A stretch of 64,000 bases of DNA from Oscillatoria nigro-viridis PCC 7112 (GTDB lineage: Bacteria; Cyanobacteriota; Cyanobacteriia; Cyanobacteriales; Microcoleaceae): positions 7,351,445 to 7,415,444 of the forward strand of contig NC_019729.1 in NCBI RefSeq assembly GCF_000317475.1. Reading direction: 5' to 3'. Shown piece by piece: positions 8,241 to 16,373 of this stretch. The notes beneath the pieces were generated by a model. It saw only the letters and a program-made list of their open reading frames with translations. It made no database searches and was not told where the DNA came from. Both the position numbers and the translations under genes were made by a program. The first letter of the stretch is position 1. Each line of letters begins with the position of its first letter.

Positions 8241-8753
8241 CTATTTGCGGTTGTTGAGCCATTTAGCAGCAACTATTCCCAAAATAGCGGCAACAACTGG
8301 ATTTCCCAAAAACTTCATCAAACTCGGCTGTTCTGCCAGCACTTCTCGGAAAATATCCGGGTGATTGTGATATGTAAACGAGGCCAACTTGGTAACATCG
8401 TCAGCATTCATGCGGCTGGCGTGGTGGGTAGAAAGTCCTAGCTGCTTTTCCAATTGGCGATCGTTCAATCCTCTCTTGCCCAAATGCTTGAAGAATTCCC
8501 GCGCCACGTCGTCGAGTTCGTTTGGCTTAATTTGGGCGATCGCCTTTTGCAATTCCGGTTCCAACTGCGCCGGCGGGAGGGAGTCGTGATTCAGAGAACG
8601 CCCGAATAATTGTTTGCGCTGATCGGGCGAAGTTCTCTGAGCAAAGTCGTCAAAATTTTGGTACTCTTCACCGGTTGTCTCCGGCATCATTTCTCGATTT
8701 CCCTGGGCCAAATCGCTCATGATTTGACGCTTGTAACTATCGCTGCTACTCAT
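8241..8753 (-). CDS. Conserved hypothetical protein with C-terminal hydrophobic helix
   Basis: This 170-residue protein has a hydrophilic body (EEYQNFDDFAQR, then ELDDVAREFFKHLGKRGL near residue 85), helical text rich in charged residues, and one hydrophobic segment near the C-terminus (NPVVAAILGIVAAKWL). It could therefore be tail-anchored. I do not recognise a named domain. Its neighbours on the same strand are a small lipoprotein, a CsbD-like protein and a small acidic protein, which suggests a stress-related neighbourhood, but no functional claim can be made. Confidence 0.65.
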   Translation of the reverse strand: MSSSDSYKRQIMSDLAQGNREMMPETTGEEYQNFDDFAQRTSPDQRKQLFGRSLNHDSLPPAQLEPELQKAIAQIKPNELDDVAREFFKHLGKRGLNDRQLEKQLGLSTHHASRMNADDVTKLASFTYHNHPDIFREVLAEQPSLMKFLGNPVVAAILGIVAAKWLNNRK

Positions 8754-8869
8754 GGTAACTCTCTTCCAATCTACACAACATTTCAGTCTTAAATTGAGAT
8801 GGTTTCGCCTTCAAAAAACTGCCGAATATTAAACCGCCACGCGGCTATCATTTAAGCTTGCTAACCCGG

Positions 8870-9313
8870 TCAAGACTTGTAGTCAATCTGATTTGATTGC
8901 TGGTCGTACTTAGCAGTCAAGATCAGTTTTTTGTCAGGAGCGTAAACCAAAACACTTACATCCTGATTCGGGAAATTGCGGTGAAAACCTTGTGCTAAAG
9001 ATTTCGCCAAATCTTTCACTTCAGTAGGGCGAACTTGCGGGGTAATTACAACTCCCAATTTGTTATTGTCGCGCACGTAAGCATCCTGAACCAGCCCCTG
9101 AGCCGTCAATGTTACCCATTTACCAAAATCTTGACCTGCGACGGTATTCCCGCGTTCTAGCTGCGCGTAATAACCCTGAGCGCCACCAATTGCTACAGGT
9201 ACATCAGTCGGTTTTTGAGCTGAAACGCTGGGCGCGCAGGCAGTAGTAACTGCCAGCATTAATACCAAAAGTACGCCCGCAATTATTTTGCGACTCTGCT
9301 GCAATAAACTCAC
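8870..9313 (-). CDS. Small secreted lipoprotein, function unknown
   Basis: The preferred start is the GTG at 9313, because GGAGG lies 7 bases before it. The longer frame from TTG at 9334 has no such site. The 147-residue product has a signal peptide and a lipobox, AVTTAC, so it should be a lipoprotein. The mature part is small and polar, with GGAQGYYAQLERGNTVAGQD and a repeated basic/hydrophobic pattern up to KLILTAKYDQQ. I do not recognise a domain. It is co-oriented with the CsbD-like gene upstream, from which a strong hairpin separates it. Confidence 0.65.
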   Translation of the reverse strand: MSLLQQSRKIIAGVLLVLMLAVTTACAPSVSAQKPTDVPVAIGGAQGYYAQLERGNTVAGQDFGKWVTLTAQGLVQDAYVRDNNKLGVVITPQVRPTEVKDLAKSLAQGFHRNFPNQDVSVLVYAPDKKLILTAKYDQQSNQIDYKS

Positions 9314-9347
9314 CTTTTTTCCTCCGTTCCTCAAACATTTGGAATCA

Positions 9348-9381
9348 TTGAAAGGGTCAGATTGCTCGACGACCCTTTCAA
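9348..9381 (-). terminator. Hairpin downstream of the CsbD-like gene
   Basis: TTGAAAGGGTC and GACCCTTTCAA form an 11-bp perfect stem 12 bases after the CsbD-like stop. There is no strong U-run on either side, so it may act as a processing or attenuating structure as easily as a terminator. Confidence 0.45.
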
Positions 9382-9393
9382 TTAGTATTAGGC

Positions 9394-9576
9394 TTAGTCT
9401 AGTTTCTTTTTGATCTCATCTTTTACATCTTCGATCGCGTGACCAGCTTCAGCTTTTGCCTGCTTGGCTTTGCCTTCTGCTTTATCCTTCGGATCGCCAG
9501 TAACATTGCCTAGGGCTTCTTGAGCAGCGCCTGCGATGTTGTTGCCAGTTGCCTTTGCTCTATCTTTAGTGCTCAT
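9394..9576 (-). CDS. CsbD-family stress protein
   Basis: The 60-residue, highly charged protein begins MSTKDRAKATGNNIAGAAQE and contains GNVTGDPKDKAEGKAKQ, the CsbD-like repeat of lysine/alanine-rich helices. The family is named for a sigma-B-controlled Bacillus protein and is induced by general stress in many bacteria. The molecular role is unknown. Length and composition are normal for the family. Confidence 0.82.
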   Translation of the reverse strand: MSTKDRAKATGNNIAGAAQEALGNVTGDPKDKAEGKAKQAKAEAGHAIEDVKDEIKKKLD

Positions 9577-9687
9577 GGGTTTCTCCCTATCTGTATCTAA
9601 TCAGACATTTTTTACTTAAACTCATCATAGGTAACTAGGAGCTGCGTTGCACTCTACCTCTAGGAAGAAACAATGAATAACAAATGG

Positions 9688-9718
9688 AATAGGGAATAGG
9701 GAATAGGGAATAGGGAAC
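9688..9718. repeat. STRR heptamer array (AATAGGG)
   Basis: Four head-to-tail AATAGGG units lie in the gap between the CsbD-like gene and the small acidic gene. The same heptamer family appears at 40610-40633. The rest of the 9577-9960 gap is AT-rich with the hairpins listed next. Confidence 0.65.
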
Positions 9719-9818
9719 AGGTATTTTCTCTCTTGAACCAACTGCAACTTTCCTACTTTATTTTTGTTTTTTTTACCTTTTATAGGGGTTGCCATGCAGT
9801 ATTTATGTTAAAAAAAAT

Positions 9819-9840
9819 GGTGTACGATCGGCCGTACACC
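9819..9840 (-). terminator. Intrinsic terminator, minus strand
   Basis: Read on the minus strand, GGTGTACG and CGTACACC form an 8-bp stem followed directly by ATTTTTTTT. It is a textbook terminator shape and would end transcripts from the minus-strand gene at 9981-10187. Confidence 0.6.
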
Positions 9841-9963
9841 CAAGACTGCTTTTTTCCTAATAAATTTTTTTGATTTTATTTTTTTATTTTAATTCTTAAT
9901 TGAATTCTGGCTTCTGCCTTCCCAAGACGAGTGTGGGCAAGACCGCATCTGACCCACACCCGA

Positions 9964-9984
9964 AAAAAAACCTATTAGGTTTAA
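9964..9984 (-). terminator. Short terminator at the stop codon
   Basis: On the minus strand AAACCT-AAT-AGGTTT is followed by a run of eight T. It begins inside the stop codon of the small acidic gene. A further hairpin GTGTGGG/CCCACAC lies at 9931-9959, giving three stacked structures downstream of one small gene. Confidence 0.5.
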
Positions 9985-10187
9985 TCTACCTTGTGATGAC
10001 ATTCTTCATCTATTTTGTGCTGAAGTTCTTCTTTCAACTGTTCGACAGCGCGCCTAGTTTGAGCATCTTCTTTTTTTTGCTGACCGAGGGCTTTTTCTGT
10101 TTCCTCGCCGAGTAATATTTCCCTGGATTTGGGTAGCGTGACTTGATTTTCGCTGCCAGTATGGGTCGTGTTTTCTTGACTATTCAT
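9981..10187 (-). CDS. Small charged hypothetical protein
   Basis: The start ATG at 10187 is chosen because TGAGGAAAAA lies 5-13 bases upstream. The frame extends to 10211 but only with a weaker start. The 68-residue product is entirely hydrophilic, with a coiled-coil-like C-terminal half (RRAVEQLKEELQHKIDEE). It ends in a histidine/cysteine-containing tail, ECHHKVD. I do not recognise a family. It may be a stress-induced small protein, given its CsbD-like neighbour. Confidence 0.55.
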   Translation of the reverse strand: MNSQENTTHTGSENQVTLPKSREILLGEETEKALGQQKKEDAQTRRAVEQLKEELQHKIDEECHHKVD

Positions 10188-10524
10188 TAGTTTTTCCTCA
10201 ATTGTTTGCAAAAATTTTTTTTAACAAGGGTACTTAGAAGTTAACCTTATATTTATGATAACGCAAATCACGAAGACTTCCCTCTACCTGAAGGGAGATA
10301 GAGGCTGGTGAAGAGTTTGGAGTTTTATAGTTAAGATAAATTACGAAAACTTGCATTAGCCCGAAAGGAGATAGGGGAAGGGGAATAGTGCGTGAGATTG
10401 CTTGGTGAGTCGCAAGGCGCGGGCAGTGAATGAGTTGGGAAAAGGCGAGGAGGGGGGAGAATTGTTCTGCAGCGCGCGGGATGGCATTAAGGGTCAAATG
10501 TTTTTGTATGAGGCTCTTTGGACA

Positions 10525-10660
10525 GGGAGCATCTCAATGAAAGCAGCCCAGCTAGAAATTGGAGTTTTGAGGCTCTCTTGCTGCGAAGCCCTCTTGCTGC
10601 GAGGAAAGAGTCAGAAGGAAGGAGCTAGAAGGAGTGTTTTTACAAATATGAGATGCTCCC
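10525..10660. mobile_element. 136-bp MITE with 12-bp perfect terminal inverted repeats and 9-bp target duplication
   Basis: The ends are GGGAGCATCTCA (10525-10536) and TGAGATGCTCCC (10649-10660), perfect complements. The element is flanked by the direct repeat CTTTGGACA at 10516-10524 and 10661-10669, a 9-bp target-site duplication. It carries no ORF of its own. Inside, CTCTTGCTGCGA occurs twice in tandem near 10577-10602. The parent IS is not in the window. The rest of the gene-free stretch 10188-10882 shows only AT-rich spacer and purine-rich text. Confidence 0.85.
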
Positions 10661-10882
10661 CTTTGGACATCGGTAAAAGATGAAGAGAGAAATGGGAGGC
10701 AGTTTAGTGCAGACTTAAGTCTATGGGGAAAGTTTGACCGTTAAAATCAACAGGATGCACCAATTCCCAAGTTTTGTGGCGATCGGGTTAAATAATCTGC
10801 TAAACAAGAGTTAGCGTCAAGGCTAACTTCCAGCAGGATCGAACTAAAATTTCTGTTATTAGTAAAAATTATCTAAAACCCT

Positions 10883-13810
10883 ATGGGAGCAAGGAGCAGT
10901 AACCCCCTCGAAGCAGCCGGCCCGACTCGTGAGCCGATCGAAATAGGCGTGTTGCATTCGCTGACGGGCACGATGTCCATCAGCGAAATTTCTGTTAAAG
11001 ATGCGACGCTGTTGGCTGTTGAGGAAATTAATGCGGCGGGAGGGGTGCTCGGACGCCCCTTGGAAGCGGTGATAGAAGATGGAGGCAGCGATTTGCAGAC
11101 TTTTGCTCAAAAAGCTAAGCAATTGCTCCTAGAAGCGCAGGTGGCGGTGGTATTTGGCTGTTGGACTTCGGCGAGCCGCAAAGCTGTACTGCCGGTTTTC
11201 GAGCAGGGCCAAGGGTTGCTGTTCTATCCGGTGCAGTATGAAGGGCTAGAACAGTGTCCGAATATTTTCTACACTGGTGCTGCCCCGAACCAACAGATTG
11301 TGCCTGGGGTGAATTACTTGCTGGCACAGGGAAAGCGGAAAATTTTCCTGTTGGGCTCGGATTATATTTTTCCCCGCACGGCAAATCGGATTGTGAAAGC
11401 TCAACTGGCGGCACTGGGGGGAGAGTTGGCGGGGGAAGTGTATCTGCCGTTGGGATCGAGGGAAGTGGGCGAGGCGATCGCACATATCTTAGCAGTGAAA
11501 CCAGATGCTATTCTCAACACTCTCAACGGCGACAGCAATGTGGCTTTTTTCCAAAAGTTGCGGGAAGCGGGCGTGAAACCCGAGGATTTGCCGGTGATGT
11601 CGGTCAGCGTAGCAGAAGAGGAAGTGCGATCGATCGGGCCGTCCAATATTGCTGGACATTTGGTGGTATGGAACTATTTTCAAACGGTTGATACACCGGA
11701 AAATCGTAAATTTGTCAAGGCTTATAAAGCCCGATACGGGGAAAATCGAGTCACCGATGACCCGATCGAAGCGGCTTATTTGGGCGTTTACCTGTGGAAG
11801 CAAGCAGTAGAAAAAGCTGGTTCGACAAATGCGGTTAAAGTCAGGGCGGCTGCTAAAAATATTGAGTTTGCAGCGCCTTCGGGCAAGGTAAAAATAGATG
11901 GCCAAACGCAGCATATCTGGAAAACAGTGCGGATTGGCAAGGTGAGGGTGGACGGTCAAATTGAGGAGATTTGGAATTCCGGCGCACCGGTGCAACCAGA
12001 TCCTTTTCTCAAAGCCTATCCTTGGGCGGCGCCACTTGCTACGAGGGGGATTTCTCTGGGAACTCGGGCGTCTTTGAGCGGGCTGTTTGTCATCTTGGTA
12101 CTGATAACTTGGATGGCGGTGGGAGTCGGGTGGATGGGTTCTGTGGAGATGAAGAACTATTTGCTGACAATAGAGGCTGCCTCCGATCCGGCGGCGGGGG
12201 TTCCCGAGGCAGCTATGGCGGTGCTGGTGCAGCAAACTCTCTTGGTGGCGAGCCGCACTCAGCACTGGCTGATGGGGGCTTTGGGTTTGAGTTTGATCGC
12301 GGGGATAGTGGCTTTTGTGTCGGTGTCGGCAATTATTCGGAATCTCGGCTGGCTGCGGGAAACTGCCGAACAGATGGCGAGCGGTGATTTGACGGCTCGA
12401 TCGCCTGTGGTTTCTAATGACGCGATCGGCGTGCTATCTTCTACTCTCAATACAATGGCTCAGCAAATTAGCAGTTTGCTCAACGGTTTGGAAGTGCGAC
12501 AGCGGCAGCTAGAGGAACGATCGGCCGAATTGGAAATCGCCAAGAATGCTGCCGAAGCTGCCAACCGGGCGAAAAGCTCTTTTTTGGCAAATATGACTCA
12601 CGAGTTGCGGACGCCTTTGAATGCGATTATCGGCTACAGCGAGCTGCTGCAAGAAGAGGCTCTGGAACTCGGCGAAGAAGAGTTTGTGATGGATTTGGCA
12701 AGCATTAATATCGCAGGCAAGCAGTTGCTCTACATTATTAGTGACATCTTGGATATTTCTAAAATTGAAGCAGGAAAGATGACTCTTTTCTTGGAGAATT
12801 TTGAGGTGTGGGATTTGATCGAGCAGGTTGTCACTACTGTTCAACCCATGCTAGGGAAAAATGGCAACACTTTGATCGTCAATTGCGATCGCAATATTGG
12901 CACGATCTACTCCGATTCGTCGAAGCTGCGGCAAGCGCTGTTAAATTTGGCGAGCAATGCTGCTAAGTTTACCGATCGAGGCAAAATTACGATTAATGTT
13001 TGGAAGGAAAAAGGGGAGGTTTTGCCGATCGACAATTCCGAAGAACTCTCGGCAGATCCTTCTCGGTGTCAACAGCCTTCGATCGTTTTTCAAGTAACCG
13101 ATACCGGCATCGGCATGACTGAGGATCAGGTGTCGAGGCTGTTCGGAGCTTTTACCCAAGCAGACGATTCTACTACCCGCAAATACGGCGGCACCGGTTT
13201 GGGGCTGACAATTAGCCGGAAGTTTTGCCAGATGATGGGCGGAGACATTACCGTTGAGAGCGAATTTGATTGCGGTTCTACTTTTACGATCCGGTTGCCG
13301 ATTGCGGTTACAAGCCCGAAAGAAGCCCAGGACGATCGAGAAATCGCAGAAATGCAGCCGAAGTCTTCCGAGGAGTTAGAAACGAGTGCAGCGGCGGCTG
13401 AAGCGAAGCAAAAAGCAGTGCGATCGCAACCGCTGGATCTCCCCGATGCTGCTACTGTGCTGGTGATTGACGACGATCCAGACGCGCGGGATTTGATGAC
13501 CCGCTGCTTGTCTAAACAGGGATTTCGGGTGCGATCGTCGGCTAGCGGTCAAGGGGGGCTTCTGTTGGCTAAGGAGTTGCTGCCCGACGCGATTATTCTG
13601 GACGTGATGATGCCGAGTATGGACGGCTGGGCGGTGCTGTCGGCATTGAAAGCCGATCGAGATTTGGTTGATATTCCAGTGATTATGATAACTTTTTTGG
13701 ACGACCAAAATCAGGGTTGGGAATTGGGAGCGGCGGAGTATGTGAGGAAGCCTGTGGATTACAAGCGCTTTGCTGCTTTATTGAGTAAATATCAGAGTCT
13801 GAGGAAGTAG
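10883..13810 (+). CDS. Hybrid sensor histidine kinase with UrtA/AmiC-like substrate-binding domain
   Basis: The 975-residue protein opens with a type I periplasmic-binding-protein fold (about 20-375) closely resembling the urea-binding protein UrtA. It contains IGVLHSLTGTMSISE, VVFGCWTSASRKAVLPVFEQ and FYTGAAPNQQI. Two membrane helices follow (about 398-420 and 460-482), then HAMP (483-535), a coiled coil, HisKA with H573 in THELRTPLN, HATPase (about 670-800, with DTGIGM and GGTGLGL) and a receiver with D907 in IILDVMMP. It should sense urea or a short amide and relay phosphate internally. An in-frame TAA at 10874 excludes a longer N-terminus, and no signal peptide is present, so the binding domain may face the cytoplasm as AmiC does. 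No urea transporter genes are adjacent. Confidence 0.85.
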   Translation: MGARSSNPLEAAGPTREPIEIGVLHSLTGTMSISEISVKDATLLAVEEINAAGGVLGRPLEAVIEDGGSDLQTFAQKAKQLLLEAQVAVVFGCWTSASRKAVLPVFEQGQGLLFYPVQYEGLEQCPNIFYTGAAPNQQIVPGVNYLLAQGKRKIFLLGSDYIFPRTANRIVKAQLAALGGELAGEVYLPLGSREVGEAIAHILAVKPDAILNTLNGDSNVAFFQKLREAGVKPEDLPVMSVSVAEEEVRSIGPSNIAGHLVVWNYFQTVDTPENRKFVKAYKARYGENRVTDDPIEAAYLGVYLWKQAVEKAGSTNAVKVRAAAKNIEFAAPSGKVKIDGQTQHIWKTVRIGKVRVDGQIEEIWNSGAPVQPDPFLKAYPWAAPLATRGISLGTRASLSGLFVILVLITWMAVGVGWMGSVEMKNYLLTIEAASDPAAGVPEAAMAVLVQQTLLVASRTQHWLMGALGLSLIAGIVAFVSVSAIIRNLGWLRETAEQMASGDLTARSPVVSNDAIGVLSSTLNTMAQQISSLLNGLEVRQRQLEERSAELEIAKNAAEAANRAKSSFLANMTHELRTPLNAIIGYSELLQEEALELGEEEFVMDLASINIAGKQLLYIISDILDISKIEAGKMTLFLENFEVWDLIEQVVTTVQPMLGKNGNTLIVNCDRNIGTIYSDSSKLRQALLNLASNAAKFTDRGKITINVWKEKGEVLPIDNSEELSADPSRCQQPSIVFQVTDTGIGMTEDQVSRLFGAFTQADDSTTRKYGGTGLGLTISRKFCQMMGGDITVESEFDCGSTFTIRLPIAVTSPKEAQDDREIAEMQPKSSEELETSAAAAEAKQKAVRSQPLDLPDAATVLVIDDDPDARDLMTRCLSKQGFRVRSSASGQGGLLLAKELLPDAIILDVMMPSMDGWAVLSALKADRDLVDIPVIMITFLDDQNQGWELGAAEYVRKPVDYKRFAALLSKYQSLRK

Positions 13811-14566
13811 TTATTAGTCATATCTATTCTGGTTGCACGAGCAAGATATTGTTGACTGTTAACTGTTGGCTGTTGACTAAAATTATGGTTTCGGAACAAC
13901 TGACTGTTTAGACATTTAAACAATACCGATGTAACCGCAAACTATATCAGCAGTTATTAGCCATTGAACTCTGAAATGTGAAAGATGAGGTATTAACTGT
14001 TGTGAACTATTAATATCGAATCTGTTAGCATCGGAATTATTCCTATCTCTATTCTCGACCTCTGCGTGAATCAGTGTCAATCCTTTCTCCGGGGCGGTTA
14101 ATACATTCTCTTTTTTTACCGCAGATACAGGCAGATAAACACAGATTAACGCAGATGAATTAGATTTATTCCGGTTGCAGGGTCCGTGATTGTTGACTGT
14201 TGACTGGATTTTACTATTCCGATGCTACTGGAATTGATATAACAGTTATAGCAACCGCGAAGACGCTGAGGACGTTATTGATTGTTAAAATTCTTACTGG
14301 GAGAGTTTTCTGCGGAAGGTCTTCTGCTATAACTGTTATCAATCACCAAAAATATTAAAATATTTAATCGAACTCCTGCCAACGGCTCGGATACTTTTGT
14401 TGTAACTAAAAAGTGAGATTTTGTGGCTTGAGTAGTTCGCTTTGGCAGCGAAATCAAATTCTTTGGCTAACCTGTGACCGCATGAGGAATAGAGATTTGC
14501 AGCGCTTTTTCGCTCGTGCTTTTCCTGACCCAGTTGATGTATTTAACAATGGCGAAAGGATTGTTA
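13811..14566. other. Gene-free stretch with dispersed repeats
   Basis: There is no credible ORF. The stretch contains TTGACTGTTAACTGT-like repeats, ATCTGCG units at 14110-14160, and two copies of the short TTCCGATGCTAC / GTTAGCATCGG element that recurs around 47 kb, 49.8 kb and 60.9 kb. Confidence 0.5.
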
Positions 14567-14680
14567 GGCGTTGCTGAATCACACTAGGAAAATAGATAAG
14601 TTGGAAATTCCGAAGATGTTCTGACGCGCTTGTTTCATTTTGTGCAGATTGAGTAGTTCATACCATAAATCAGCAATGCC
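14567..14680. repeat. 114-bp repeat, copy A, MITE-like
   Basis: The sequence starts GGCGTTGCTGAATC and ends CAGCAATGCC, so its ends are near-complementary (GGCGTTGCTGA against GGCATTGCTGA). It aligns along its whole length with 15458-15570. Both contain GGAAATTCCGAAGATGTTCT and GCTTGTTTCATTTT. The pair flanks the histidine phosphatase gene in direct orientation. It looks like a decayed IS-derived miniature element. Confidence 0.75.
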
Positions 14681-14720
14681 ACTCTGGCGTTAGTTGGGGC
14701 ATTGTTCTAGTGAAGGTAGG

Positions 14721-15413
14721 TTACGAGGGTCGATCGCCTGCATCGCTGGCCGCAGTTGCATCGGGTGCTGCAGATTCTAGCTCCGGTGGCAGATGATTGG
14801 TGATGAAGGAACTCCAATGAGCTATCCCATCTGAATCAAATTCCACCTGCAAAATTGACGCATTCGGTACTGGAAATCCTCGCGAAAATCCTAAAAGCCG
14901 ATTCATCGCAACGGCATCAATTACCGTTGGGTTAGCCAAAATCTGCCACAGCATTGCTTTGATAAAAAATCCATGTGAAAAGACAACTACAAAACCCGAT
15001 TGTTGTTGTAACTGGTTGAGGGTAGTTCGGACTCGTTCCATCAGTTGAACCAACGATTCGGCGTTGGGTCCATCGACATATTCAGGGTCGCAGCGGTCCC
15101 AGTAAGCTTTGCTCAAAGGTTTGCGAGCCTGGGTTGTGGTTGGTTGGTCGAACTGTAGGTCTAGATAGGTAAATTCCTGAACTTGCCAAACCTCAACGGG
15201 TGTATGTGGAAATTGTTGAATCAATGGTTGAGCAGTGAGTTGTGTTCTTAGATAAGGTGAAGTCACAATCAAGTCTGGAGTTTGTTTAACGGCGGTTGGA
15301 ATACATCTTGATTGTCGATCGCCCAATTCACTTAAGGCATTTTCATGCGGTCCAATAGTTGCCAACCCTGCATTGGATTGACTTTGACCGTGACGAATAA
15401 TCCAGATAGACAC
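14721..15413 (-). CDS. Histidine phosphatase family protein (phosphoglycerate-mutase-like)
   Basis: The 230-residue protein starts MSIWIIRHGQSQSN, the RHG signature with the catalytic histidine at about residue 8. The second histidine is in VVVFSHGFFIKAML near 150. LSELGDRQSR and TSPYLRTQLTAQPL are the expected substrate-pocket segments. The family includes phosphoglycerate mutases, sugar-phosphate phosphatases and SixA-like enzymes. Lacking longer motifs, this one is a generic branch-2 phosphatase of unknown substrate. The C-terminal 25 residues are alanine/aspartate-rich and probably disordered. The gene sits alone between two copies of the same 113-bp repeat, which could have moved it as a unit. 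Confidence 0.85.
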   Translation of the reverse strand: MSIWIIRHGQSQSNAGLATIGPHENALSELGDRQSRCIPTAVKQTPDLIVTSPYLRTQLTAQPLIQQFPHTPVEVWQVQEFTYLDLQFDQPTTTQARKPLSKAYWDRCDPEYVDGPNAESLVQLMERVRTTLNQLQQQSGFVVVFSHGFFIKAMLWQILANPTVIDAVAMNRLLGFSRGFPVPNASILQVEFDSDGIAHWSSFITNHLPPELESAAPDATAASDAGDRPS

Positions 15414-15457
15414 GGTTTGATATTCCCTCTCATTTAATGGGTGAAAATCACTTCAAG

Positions 15458-15570
15458 GGTGTTGCTGAATCACGGTAGGAAAATATATAATTTGGAAATT
15501 CCGAAGATGTTCTGAGGCGCTTGTTTCATTTTTTGCAGATTGAGTCGTTCATACCATCAATTAGCAACGC
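15458..15570. repeat. 113-bp repeat, copy B, MITE-like
   Basis: This copy has the same orientation as copy A, with roughly a dozen mismatches. It starts GGTGTTGCTGAATC and ends TTAGCAACGC. Confidence 0.75.
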
Positions 15571-15711
15571 AGATTGTTAAAATTAGCAGAGTTAAATAAA
15601 TCATTTTAGACGATTCAATTGCTCGATCGCCTTTGTCAAGAACTTGTCTAAAAAAGTTTAATTAGTCATTAGTTAACAGCGAAAAACTAATAACTAATGA
15701 CCAATGACTAA

Positions 15712-16194
15712 TTAATCTAAGAAGCCCATTAATGTTGAGCTATCGTCAATTTCGTTTGAGGCAATGGGGCGGTTTCCTCCCATTGTGGAGTAAACTTCAT
15801 CAATGTGCAGAGTGCTGATGGCAATAGGGCGAGCACCGGACATACTGAACATTTCACTGACTTGCATGGCGCTGGAGCCGATCGGGCGGTTGCCCATTGT
15901 CGCAACCACTTCAAAGTCGCTGGATTCGACCGGGCGATTGGCTACAATGCCGTAGGTTTCGCTGATGTGCAGGGTGCTGGCGCCGATCGGGCGGTTCCCC
16001 GATATCGAGACGGTCTCGCTGATGGTAAAATCGTCTGGGCCGACGGGGCGGTTGTCATGCAGGAGTTGCGGCCGATACAGTTGAATTCCTGTTGCTTTGG
16101 CATCCGTGGGTTCTGCCGCTTGGCTTTTGGAACCGCCTTTGCCGCGGCGGGCGATCGCTTTGCCTTTGCCTGTACCTGTACTGCTCGTATCCAT
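15712..16194 (-). CDS. Protein built of six NRPI-type repeats, function unknown
   Basis: The 160-residue protein begins with a basic tail (KGKAIARRGKGGSK, about 10-24). It then has about six units of 16-20 residues, each opening with NRPV, NRPI or ARPI: NRPVGPDDFTISET, NRPIGASTLHISET, NRPVESSDFEVV, NRPIGSSAMQVSEM, ARPIAISTLHIDEV and NRPIASNEIDD. The repeat core is N-R-P-I/V-x-x-S-x-x-x-h-x-E. There is no signal peptide or membrane helix. I do not recognise a named domain. The regular period suggests a small solenoid or beta-roll, and the basic tail could bind nucleic acid. It lies upstream of and divergent to uvrB. Confidence 0.7.
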   Translation of the reverse strand: MDTSSTGTGKGKAIARRGKGGSKSQAAEPTDAKATGIQLYRPQLLHDNRPVGPDDFTISETVSISGNRPIGASTLHISETYGIVANRPVESSDFEVVATMGNRPIGSSAMQVSEMFSMSGARPIAISTLHIDEVYSTMGGNRPIASNEIDDSSTLMGFLD

Positions 16195-16373
16195 AATTCT
16201 TTTCCTCGCTTATTGCTGTTGATTGCTGGGTTCGGACAACTGCTTTTCTTGGCTTTCTGCTTTCTATTTCGGCCGATGATTAAAATAATATTACAAAGTC
16301 TAACTATTTTCTGAACGAATTGCACGATCTCTGCATTTTTGTTAAGATTTATGGGTAATAGCTACATTTTCCT

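Noticed and set aside
10402..10683. 93-codon + strand ORF
   Set aside because: It runs through the MITE and its target duplications, and has no protein-like composition.
14275..14457. 60-codon minus ORF in the 14 kb gap
   Set aside because: It has random composition and no ribosome binding site.
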